NCBI GenBank assembly: GCA_946965045.2
Contig: OX337236.1
Coordinates: forward strand, 1,736,001-1,800,000
Direction: 5' to 3'
Source: Epithemia pelagica
Lineage: Eukaryota; Bacillariophyta; Bacillariophyceae; Surirellales; Surirellaceae
Length of the DNA stretch: 64,000 nt
Shown here: positions 29,657-38,500 of the stretch, piece after piece
How the letters are laid out: each line of letters begins with the position of its first letter
Numbering within the stretch: the stretch's first letter is position 1
Notes under the pieces: model-generated
What the model was told of the DNA's origin: nothing
Seen by the model: the letters and a program-made list of their open reading frames with translations, nothing else
The model's database searches: none
Translations under genes and position numbers: made by a program

Positions 29657-31471
29657 TTAGATTGATACTGTAGTTGAGCCATGCCCAGGTTTTAGCATAT
29701 CCTTGATTCGTTCGTACGTGAGACCACAATGTTCCAAATGCGTCGCTAGTTTGTCCAAAGGATCGTCTTGGGACTCTTCTAGTTCCTGTGACGACAACAA
29801 CAAAGGAAATGCCTCCTTCTCTGGAACCAACAATTCGACGCGCGCTTGAGGCGATTGCAAGATTCCATGCAAATAGGTGCCCTTGAGATTTCCCAGAATC
29901 ATGCCTTCCTCCCGTCCATCGTCAAAGACCAACAATGGTCGTGTCTCGGTTTCATTGTCATGGTCGTCGTCCATTCGCTGGCTTTGACCACAGTGCAATT
30001 CAAATCCATTCACGGCAATATTGGATGGCTGCAATTTTCCTTGTTGCGGACTCACCACTTTGCATTCCACGGGGTGAATGACAGTTTGGAGAGGCAACCA
30101 TTCCAGTGCTCGTGTGGCACCGACCAGGCCTTCGGTGGCCGTCGGATCGTGAACCGTTTGTCCCATCATTTGGTATCCCCCACAAATCCCCAACACTACT
30201 ACTCCCGCCGCTACATGATGGTTTTGCAACCACGTGACCCATCCCGAATCGTGCAGCCATTGCAAATCGGTTCGGGTCAAACGAGAGCCCGGTAAAATCA
30301 CAGCCGTGGTTGTCGGATAGGGTTCGGGAAAGGTATGGCGTCGCCATTGGACGGTAAACCGAGTATCGTTTTCCAAGGGACACAAATCATCGGCCATGGC
30401 CGTGTGGGGATACGCCACGACGACAACCACTGGCTTGGCTGGATGTTCTGGTTGGTCGTCCCTCTTCTTGGTGGTGGTGGTGGTGGTGGTGGTGGTGGTG
30501 GTGTCCTTGTTGGGGAATGACAAAGATGTTTCTCCTGCCAATCGTCGTTCAATGCCCAATCCGTCTTCTTCGGGCAGATTTAGTTGGTTCAAAAAGGGTA
30601 CGACAAAGATTGGTTTCCCAACCATTTGTTCCAGTAGAGCCGGACCTGGTTCAAAATACTTGGCTTCTCCTCGAAGTTTGTTCACAATGACACCACAGCA
30701 CAAGGCCCAGTCCTGATCGGACAAGCATGCCTTGGTTCCCACAATTTGAGCAAAGACTCCTCCACAATCAATATTGGCCACCAACAACCACGGACAGTTT
30801 AGGGCACGAACCAGTGGAAGATTGACAATGTCGCGGTCCATTAAATTGAGTTCGGTACAACTACCCGCGCCCTCCAACACAATCACCTCGGCCTGGGTCG
30901 CTTGCGCCAAGGCGGCGTGAGATTCAAGTACCATTTGTCGCAACGACGTGGTGCGATTCCCCAATTGACCATAGGTTTCCCGGACAATTTGCTTTCCCAA
31001 CACCACAACACTGCATAAGAATTCGCCTTGATGGTTGCGACCACCCGATTTGAGCAAGAGGGGATTCATTTCGACACGAGGCACCAATCGACAGGCTTGT
31101 GCCTGCAAGGCTTGAGCCGTTCCAATTTCTCCATACCCTTGGTGGTTCGATTCTGCCGTCTCTAGAATGGTGCTGTTGCTCTGTGTCGCTGTAGGGTCCG
31201 TTCCGGTTGCCTCATGAAAACTCTGATAGAGTCGTTGGCGTCGTTCCATATCGGGCAAAAGAGCCGGGGATGCATTGTTGGACATGTTTTGTGCTTTAAA
31301 GGGTGCAACACGAACTCCATGGTTGGAGAAAATGCGACAAATGCCTGCCGCAATGGTACTCTTGCCAGCGTCAGACATGGTTCCCAACACAGCAATCGAT
31401 GGACAAGAAGAGAGTGGTTCTTGGTCAGGGTCTCGTCGATGCCATTGTGGTGGAGCAGTGGGAGCCTCCAT
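29657..31471 (-). CDS. cobQ: Adenosylcobyric acid synthase (CobQ/CbiP)
   Basis: Single exon, 604 residues from ATG 31471. CobQ amidates four side chains of adenosylcobyrinic acid a,c-diamide in B12 synthesis, using glutamine and ATP. The N-terminal dethiobiotin-synthetase-like ATPase domain starts with VLGTMSDAGKSTIAAGICRIF. It continues with VAPFKAQNMSNNA, GEIGTAQALQAQAC, VEMNPLLLKSGGRNHQGE, VLEGAGSCTELNLMDRDIVN and VPFLNQLNLPEEDGLGIE. The C-terminal class I glutamine amidotransferase domain has the nucleophile block GICGGYQMMG and the catalytic His block KGTYLHGIL. Both domains look complete. Between them is a low-complexity insertion with 11 consecutive Thr from a GGT/ACC repeat. No clear targeting signal is seen. 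A full CobQ is not expected in a eukaryote that needs external B12. The neighbours are eukaryotic and the codon use looks similar, so this looks like an ancient transfer or a retained gene. Confidence 0.9.
   Translation of the reverse strand: MEAPTAPPQWHRRDPDQEPLSSCPSIAVLGTMSDAGKSTIAAGICRIFSNHGVRVAPFKAQNMSNNASPALLPDMERRQRLYQSFHEATGTDPTATQSNSTILETAESNHQGYGEIGTAQALQAQACRLVPRVEMNPLLLKSGGRNHQGEFLCSVVVLGKQIVRETYGQLGNRTTSLRQMVLESHAALAQATQAEVIVLEGAGSCTELNLMDRDIVNLPLVRALNCPWLLVANIDCGGVFAQIVGTKACLSDQDWALCCGVIVNKLRGEAKYFEPGPALLEQMVGKPIFVVPFLNQLNLPEEDGLGIERRLAGETSLSFPNKDTTTTTTTTTTTKKRDDQPEHPAKPVVVVVAYPHTAMADDLCPLENDTRFTVQWRRHTFPEPYPTTTAVILPGSRLTRTDLQWLHDSGWVTWLQNHHVAAGVVVLGICGGYQMMGQTVHDPTATEGLVGATRALEWLPLQTVIHPVECKVVSPQQGKLQPSNIAVNGFELHCGQSQRMDDDHDNETETRPLLVFDDGREEGMILGNLKGTYLHGILQSPQARVELLVPEKEAFPLLLSSQELEESQDDPLDKLATHLEHCGLTYERIKDMLKPGHGSTTVSI
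30470..30503. repeat. GGT microsatellite inside CobQ
   Basis: About 11 tandem GGT units on the plus strand, read as ACC codons for a Thr run in the linker between the synthetase and amidotransferase domains. The run is in frame and lies outside any conserved block. Confidence 0.85.
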
Positions 31472-32062
31472 TGATCAAACGTTGATGTAGGTACAGTGAC
31501 AGCACACTTCCAGTTTTCCTTGTCGCGTCTAGAACAAAAGATACCTTCGGCAAATGATTTTCTTTCCATTATTTCTTGCCTCAAAGACAAAAAAGATGCC
31601 CAGCTATTGCAGAAGATCTGTGACGCATGTTGGAAGTTTGAAGGGTCTCATGTCTCATATGGTTTGGTGATGTTTTGGGGAGGGAGAAGAACGCGCCCCA
31701 CAGCCATTGATTTTTGATTTTTGTTGCGTCGCGTTTGGAAAGCCTTAGAGTCGCGTTTGTGCCTCCGAGAATTCGGGCGGCTGCATTGCTTTTGTCCTTG
31801 GATGAGTTGGAGAAGAATAGAATAGAGATGAAGCATCATCGGAAGTTGCAATAGAACACCTTAGTCATCTGCACAGACAAAAGAAGGAGCCAATCACTGC
31901 GTCTTTGACATCTATAGCGAAGACACGCAGCGTCAAGAGACACGAACGAGGGGGCGATATTGAGAGCACCTCCACTCGAGCTATAGTACATTGTTTTGTT
32001 CGATTGGAGAATACAGAACTACACCACCAGGAAGCAGAAACAGAATTGTCAGTCCACGAACG
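31472..32062. other. Divergent intergenic region
   Basis: About 590 bp between the CobQ start and the DUF2306 protein start. Open frames on both strands (for example 31496-31717) have no recognisable content. Promoters for both genes are presumed here. Confidence 0.45.
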
Positions 32063-33799
32063 ATGGAGTCGTCCTTACCACAAGCACGTCCCAACTCGAC
32101 AATGATGCCCAATGGGGAACATCAACGCCTTTTGCCGACCATGTCTTTGGCAAGCGCCACAAGCACCAGTAACGACCCCACCGAGGACAATGAGTCGCAG
32201 TCGCAGCCATATCCGTTGGATCTGTCACAGGGAGAACCCATGTCCTTTCATGGTCATGACTTTACCAACGATACCATTGTCGAGACGACCACTACCACAC
32301 GAACCAACACGTCGGCACGAATCTCGGAGGATCCGGACAATATTCCAGAGGATACCGACGAGGAGGAGGAGGAAATCGAGTGTTGTACGGCCAATTGCTG
32401 TTGGACCTGTTCGGTATACTTTTTAACAGCCATTGTATGGTTGTCTGGGATTATCTTTGGCATGTACATTTGGGGTCATTATCTGTTTCGAATCTCGAGT
32501 GAAGCAACTTGGAATTACTTTTTGCCAGACTTGCATTCCACCTGGTTTGGTACAACGAGCATTGGACTGCACTTTTTGGGAGCATCCACTGTCTTGTTTT
32601 TGGGATTTGTTCAATTTTGGACGCGAGGATCCTGGCATCGATGGACGGGCCGTATCTACCTGGTAGCCTCCTTGTTGACGGCCTGTGGTGGATTGTGGTT
32701 CATTGTTTCGGTGGGATGTATTGGAGGCCTTGTCATGAATATTGGCTTTGCCTTGTATGGTGCCTTAACCTTGCTTGCCACGATACAAACCTTTCGACAC
32801 GCCAGGCAACGTCAGTTTTCGCACCATGCCAAATGGGCCTGGCGCTTGTATGCACTCTTGTGGGCCTCCTGGTTGTATCGATTGGAATATGTGCAAGCCT
32901 CCATCATGTTCCCCCACGTGGCACACGATCCTCAGCATTATGGCTATGCCTTGGATTATGTCATGGACTTTTTCTTTTATATACCCAACTTGTTTGTGGT
33001 GGAACTGCTGTGGTATTTCAAACACGGACGGTGCCGTCCCTTCGACAAACAAGAACCAACACTCATGGATACGAACCATGACGACCATACCCCCAATGGT
33101 GGATATTACGCTCCCAGCCGGACGGCGATTCCAGAAGAGGAGGAGGAGGAGGAAAATACCCCTGTCAACTCGTATTCACGCTACAACAGCACAAATTCAC
33201 AGGATGGACAAGGAGAACCCTTGCAGCAACAACAGCAGCAGCAAGTCTCGGAGCCAGAAGAAGGAGTTGTGGGAGGGCGCATGTCGAGACCACACCGTAA
33301 AAGGAAGCGATGGAATAGCAAAGCCACATTGTGCGCCGGAGTGTGCTTGACGCTGGTGGCGGTCCTAGTCCTAGGCTTGTCCATGTTGTATGCTTCCTTT
33401 CTGTGGATCCCAGCCATGTTGGGTCATTTGGAAAAGATTCCTCATCGACGACCCGAGTCCTCCGACGATGAGAACTTGCGCAAAAATGATGTCAGCAATG
33501 TAGCAATGGCACCACCACCACCACAAGCGCAAGAAGACCAGTACACGACGGATGACGATGACCGGCAACTCAACAAGAACAATGTACGAAGAAATCGTAT
33601 CGAAAATCAGGGACAACCGTCCCATGCCCGGGACCAACTCTACAGGGACGACGTTCGGACGGTTCTAATTCCTGCTCACACACGTCCACTCTGGGCCATG
33701 ACAATGCTACCAGATCCATTCGCTTCCAATGGCCTCAAGAAAGAGGACGGGGAAGGGAGTCCCAACGATGAATCAGAACAAGAAGATCCAGCGTGGTGA
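32063..33799 (+). CDS. DUF2306-type multi-pass membrane protein
   Basis: Single exon, 578 residues from ATG 32063; the open frame begins earlier but without an ATG. The N-terminal ~110 residues are disordered and Thr/Asp/Glu-rich. A cluster of cysteines (CCTANCCWTC) precedes the first membrane helix (VYFLTAIVWLSGIIFGMYIWG). The core matches the DUF2306 pattern: LHFLGASTVLFLGFVQFW, a WHRWTGRIYLVASL block, ALYGALTLLATIQTFRHARQ, then HHAKWAWRLYALLWASWLYR. Conserved histidines line these helices, as in other proteins of the family, whose function is unknown. About 170 residues of acidic and Gln-rich linker lead to one more hydrophobic helix (AGVCLTLVAVLVLGLSMLYASF) and a disordered tail. Six or seven membrane segments in total. 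Plasma membrane or endomembrane cannot be decided. Confidence 0.75.
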   Translation: MESSLPQARPNSTMMPNGEHQRLLPTMSLASATSTSNDPTEDNESQSQPYPLDLSQGEPMSFHGHDFTNDTIVETTTTTRTNTSARISEDPDNIPEDTDEEEEEIECCTANCCWTCSVYFLTAIVWLSGIIFGMYIWGHYLFRISSEATWNYFLPDLHSTWFGTTSIGLHFLGASTVLFLGFVQFWTRGSWHRWTGRIYLVASLLTACGGLWFIVSVGCIGGLVMNIGFALYGALTLLATIQTFRHARQRQFSHHAKWAWRLYALLWASWLYRLEYVQASIMFPHVAHDPQHYGYALDYVMDFFFYIPNLFVVELLWYFKHGRCRPFDKQEPTLMDTNHDDHTPNGGYYAPSRTAIPEEEEEEENTPVNSYSRYNSTNSQDGQGEPLQQQQQQQVSEPEEGVVGGRMSRPHRKRKRWNSKATLCAGVCLTLVAVLVLGLSMLYASFLWIPAMLGHLEKIPHRRPESSDDENLRKNDVSNVAMAPPPPQAQEDQYTTDDDDRQLNKNNVRRNRIENQGQPSHARDQLYRDDVRTVLIPAHTRPLWAMTMLPDPFASNGLKKEDGEGSPNDESEQEDPAW

Positions 33800-34136
33800 T
33801 GGATACTTCCTCCCATCTTTTCCTGGTTTGCTATTATTTGTAAAGTTATCGTTCCAGAGAACACTGCATTGTGGGGAAAGTTAAGCCAGGTTGGCATAAA
33901 GTATGTACAAAGGCAAGATGAAACTTATGAGGATGAGTCGAAAGTGCCATTCAGAATTTTAGGAGTAAATAGATTGACAATGTCTGATGTAAAACTGAGC
34001 AACAAATTCGATGAAGGTGACCTTTCTTGGACGCGGAAGGGGTCATCGAAGATGTCTTACACCAATTAGCTTGAAGAAGTGTGCGTTCATGACATGCATT
34101 TATCGGTCCTTCTATAGAGAACGTTGACAAGATGTA
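33800..34136. other. Convergent intergenic region
   Basis: About 340 bp between converging stop codons. A plus-strand frame at 33869-34069 has no recognisable content. Nothing else is seen. Confidence 0.5.
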
Positions 34137-37100
34137 TTAATTTTGCTTGAGCTGTACCTCCGTCGGAGGCGGCACCAAATCGGAATACTTGTCTTGCAAA
34201 TGATAAACCTTCCCCATGGCACCCCAACTCTTCCAATACTTTTGTGCCCTTTCAAACTGCTTTTCGGCCTCTCTTTGGTGAGTCGATTGGAAAATCAAGA
34301 AATACTCACCGAGTCGCTCACTCGCGAGAGCTGCATCATGCCTATACCCGCCACGAGAGGACTGAGCAATGGCAATCTCGTATAGCTCAATGACGTCTCG
34401 AGATACTTTTTTGCCTTTGATGGCCATGGCCTCTGCATCCAAGAGTGATTTGTATTGCTTGACAGTTGGATTGCCCATATCATGCCAACGTTGGATCTTG
34501 GCCCTCAACAACTGGGCTATCTTGAGGTATTTCTTTTTCCCGGTTAGCCGGGCGGCGGCGAAGCACGATACTCCTTTCAAAAACGCATCACGCATGTTGG
34601 ATGATGCTCCGACAATTGTCTTTATGAGATAGTCATGGCCCAGTTCGATTGCCAAGTCTGCGTGCCGGACGTAATCGCCGTACGCGGTAAGAAGAAAGCT
34701 ATAATACGTATGGACTGCACCACGCAAAACGGGCGTGCTGTTCTCGCAATGTTCCAAATCCTCCTTGGTCATGGAATCCCACACCAAACTTGTTGGGTCA
34801 TCCTCGTTATTTCGGCCCATGAGGTTGAGGTACATTTGCCTCATGCATTTGCAGAAGTAAAACGCTTGGTCTCTTTTGAGATCTTTCATTTGTTTGCCGT
34901 ACATCAAGGCCGCTTGTTCCATTGAGTTCAAAGAGCTTCCCATCAAATACTTCAATACAAGCCAATTTTGAACGGCCCATGTGGCACTTTCAGTATCACT
35001 GTGAACAGAATGAGCATAAGAAATCCAACAATGAAGAAAGCCAATCAAGGATGATCCTTACTTACCCTGACTGCAGCCCCACGTGGTACGCTTGAAGCAA
35101 TGGCTTGAGGAGATCCTTTAACGGTTTGGTCCATGGAAAGAGAAAGGAATAGACACAAAACATTGTCCGCGATGCAGTGACGGTCGAAGTTGTCTTCCCC
35201 AAGAGAACCAAGGCTTGTTCACCGTACCTGGAACCTCCTTGAAGATCGTCCAAAATACCCGTTAGCATCATTCCCGTCGTGGCAAAGCTGACACAGGAAT
35301 ATGCACAATGCCCATGCTTGATAGACCAGTTTAGACAGCGAAACACAGACAATGGCATGCGATGATCCCCGACCATGTACAGACATGTGGCCAATTTATC
35401 AAGGAGTTTCATCAGCTCGACCCGGGTCTGGTCCTCCATTTTGTTCAGTTTGGTCGCATCACGAGATTTCATTGTTGCCTTGATATGCAAGACATTGACC
35501 AACATCTCAAATCCAATACCAACCTTACTTGTTGGAAAGCGGCACTTGAATTGTGCCAATATCTTGAGAATCAGCTCAATGGCTTCTTCGTTGAGGCATC
35601 GATTGGAGATGCTGTCAATCCAAGAATTGTACACATCGAATTTGTCTTCGACTGGTTTATCTTGTTGGGCCATGACCTCTTTGCAATATCGTTCCATTAC
35701 TTCAACATTGCCGAGGAATGCATCTGCTTTTGCTCCGCACGAGTAGAGTTGTAGAGTGAGCTCGTAATGTGTGTTCCATGAATTCTCAGGTAAATATCGG
35801 ATTCCATGAGCGGCATATCCCGAAGCGCTCTCGAAGGCGGACATGCTGATTGCCTTGTTGCTTGCTTTTGCGTTGAGGTGAGCTAGTTTGAGTCTTTCCT
35901 CTTTGGTCATTTTCTCTTCCATAGATTCGACATTGAGTAAACTCACTGCGACAAACATGCAAGAATCCAGCTCTTCTGTTTCACCCAGCTCTAATACCAG
36001 TATCTCACCAACACGACGACCAAACGATGTTTGCTCCGAATCAGGGACCATGGCCATCGCAGCCTCTTGCACCTTGTCATGAGCCCAGGTATAGTTTGAT
36101 CCGTCACGGGAAGGCTTAACGAGAAAACCCTCTTTCTGCAATACGCGAAGCCCCGAGACAAGTGAATCATCATACTTCCCTTCTTGAACCTTTGTCGACG
36201 AGATACGTCTCTATACGAGATTTAACGTTTCAAGTTCAAAAGTTGCACCGAGGAAGGCTGCCAACTTCAGAATATCAATCAATTCTTTTCTCTCAAGGCC
36301 GGCGATTTTAGCCTTTAAGATATCCACGACATTGTCGCTGGCGTGCGTAGAAGCTTTTATCTCGTCTTCATCCCACGACCAGGAAAACCCTTTGACACCG
36401 AATTGGAGCATTTTATTGTCGTAGAGCATGGACATGAATTGGAGTAGAAAGAATACGTTTCCAAGGGTCTTATCAAAACACACCTGAGCGAGTCCCTCAG
36501 TTCTCTCTTTACTCTCGCATTGCAATAGGTGATGAACAATGTTGTGGACATCTTGTAGTCCAAGGTTGCCGACTTCCATTTCAGTCAAGGCAAAGTCATG
36601 ATCTTTGCTTTTGGCTCTCAAATCAATAAGGGTTTGATGAAAGACGTGGGTAGGGTCGACTTCGTTTGAACGATAGGTTCCAACAAGAAGGAGTTTTGGG
36701 TTGCTTCGATCGGCCACGACAGCCTCCATGAGCTCCAAGGAACATGGATCTGCCCATTGAAGATCGTCAATCACAATCACTAGGGGATCAAACTCGTTCG
36801 ATATGACACGCATGAACCGAAGGAATGCGAAAAAGAATCTGTTTTTTGAGTCCAGGGAAGACGACGAAGTTTTCTTAGCGACAGTGTTTTCTTGTGACTC
36901 TTGTCGAACCAGTTCATGTTCGTGGAAAACCTTGTTTAAAACTGGAATCACTTGAATCAAAAGATCTATTTCCGCTCCCACTTCCTCTTTGAGGTGCTGA
37001 CCTATCATGGTAGCATGAATGCGGTTATGAGTTTGCAGTTCGAGTATCACGTTGCATATTTCCGCACAAGCATTGGCCAAGCCTGAATAGGGCTCGCTGC

Positions 37101-37446
37101 GACAGGCAATGTCAAATTTTCCTCGGACAAAGAGTCCATTGCAATTGCCTGTCGGTTTCTTGAGCGTGTTAGCCAATTTACTCTTGCCGGAACCACTGGT
37201 TCCTGATATGAGAAGGAGTTGTCGTTCAATATTTCCAGTGAGCAGCTGATCAAAGCAGCCATTTAAGACAGATATTTCATGGTCACGACCGTACATGCCC
37301 AAGGAATAAAAGCTGAGTTTGTCGTTGCTGTTCTTGGGTGGCTTGGTACATGTCTTGCATGTTTGCGATCGCGGCAAAGTCTCGGGCGAGGAAGTAGAAA
37401 GATCGTCGACTGTGGACGAGAGTTGACTTGCTTGACGCTCCATCAT
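34137..37446 (-). CDS. AAA-ATPase / TPR-like signalling protein with an in-frame TAG
   Basis: Exon 1 is 37446-35066 and exon 2 is 34998-34137, with a 67-bp GTAAGT...CACAG intron; together 1081 codons in one frame. The N-terminal domain is a predicted ATPase of the AAA_16 / PknK-like type. It has a FYSLGMYGRDHEI entry motif, Walker A as SGTSGSGKSKLA, Walker B as DPLVIVIDDLQWADP and a sensor-like LLLVGTYRSNEVD. The C-terminal ~600 residues are helical, TPR-like. Relatives in diatoms and bacteria often carry kinase domains; none is seen here. A TAG codon (36213-36211) interrupts the frame at the end of the ATPase domain. The same frame continues beyond it with typical sequence (VQEGKYDDSLVSGLRVLQKE), so one base change would restore a continuous protein. 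A 27-nt intron (GTATAG...CAAAG) would also remove it but is implausibly short. Pseudogene, readthrough and sequence error remain open. Confidence 0.75.
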
Positions 37447-38024
37447 TTTGGTAGTCCCTTTCGTGTGTCACATTCGTGGGCCACAAGAAAAAATGAGAGA
37501 TGCTGTTTTTGTGAGCACAACTGCTTTTTGTGACGTCTATTCAAGGATCAAATCTGATCAGCCCAACCATTCACAGAAAAGGCATGGGCTTAAATCAATT
37601 TTACAAGCTCTCTGGGTATATATCAAACGCCCCACCAACATCCAATCCTTCTCCCTAATTGTCCACAATGACCAGCTAGTCTTATTATTTATTGCAGGGC
37701 ATATTGAATGATTGTTCTCTGGGTCTAATGGTGTATTTCATGCAAGATGTCTTTGGTCTCTCGTCTTGGGCCATCAACAATGTTGTATGAAGCATCCACA
37801 ATCCGCGTCAAGTGTATGAGGGAACGACAATACTCGTAGGTAGTCAATTGGCATTCAGTTTACCGCTAGTCTTGGAATATACTGTGAGTTTGTGTAGGTA
37901 GAGGACCAGCATGGGCTATGGGAGTAGGACGACCAACACTGCATGGTATTTTAGCTTCTTGGACCAACCCAGCAATCTTGAGCGAGATCTTCTTGAATCA
38001 ATCCGACGATGTATGAAGTCTCAC

Positions 38025-38213
38025 CTTTACATCTCTTGAAGATGTTTCGGTGGCTTGTTGGTTTTGGTCAAGGTTGTTATTATCGTCGACCCAAATCCAC
38101 CCAGTTTCCTGTAATGCTGGACGTAAACGCACATGAAAAGGAGATAGAGACTTAATCGCTCCAATCATGTCTTTCAGAGTTTTGGGGAGAATGTCTCTTC
38201 CATTGTACTTCTT
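38025..38213 (-). other. Candidate orphan exon or gene relic
   Basis: A 63-codon stop-free frame on the minus strand is bounded by a good acceptor (TTTCTCTCTAG) and a good donor (AAG/GTGAGA). Its translation looks protein-like, with KDMIGAIKSLSPFHVRLRP and then QETGWIWVDDNN. No start or partner exon is found on either side. It may be a relic of a gene or a missed exon; I recognise no family. Confidence 0.3.
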
Positions 38214-38312
38214 CTAGAGAGAAACGGTTCATCGTGATCAATTGTCTGAGTTTTGATTTTTGATGCATAGAAGAGGTCGTAGCTCTAAGTCGTTGTGCGC
38301 GCCGTGGCCCTG

Positions 38313-38330
38313 CCCTGCGTGCACGCAGGG
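38313..38330. promoter_or_regulatory. 18-bp perfect palindrome upstream of the LRR gene
   Basis: CCCTGCGTGCACGCAGGG is its own reverse complement. It lies ~170 bp before the LRR gene start codon and could be a dimeric transcription-factor site. Function is inferred from symmetry and position only. Confidence 0.35.
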
Positions 38331-38500
38331 TAGGTTTGCGAAAGATTTGTTGGCTCGTGCTTCGCTGACAACCGCATCACACTGTTTTCTTCCGGCGAGA
38401 CGCACGGAGGGACTGCGACCATTCGCGCTTTGGGGGTTGGGTTTTCCCTCCAACAACAAAGAAGATCAGTAGCGCTATTCGTTACTCCTATTATATTACC

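Larger units (their letters stand above)
37447..38500. other. Divergent intergenic region with a possible orphan exon
   Basis: About 1.05 kb between the AAA-ATPase gene start and the LRR gene start. It contains a possible minus-strand exon (38025-38213) and a perfect 18-bp palindrome (38313-38330), both listed separately. No full gene is supported. Confidence 0.5.

Noticed and set aside
29657-31471. CobQ as bacterial contamination
   Set aside because: It is embedded between eukaryotic genes in one contiguous sequence, has a low-complexity insertion like its neighbours, and no bacterial gene adjoins it. Read-level proof is still lacking.
36190-36216. Annotating the 27-nt GT...AG stretch as an intron
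   Set aside because: It is well below the other introns here (about 60 bp and more), and the nine codons read sensibly apart from the stop.
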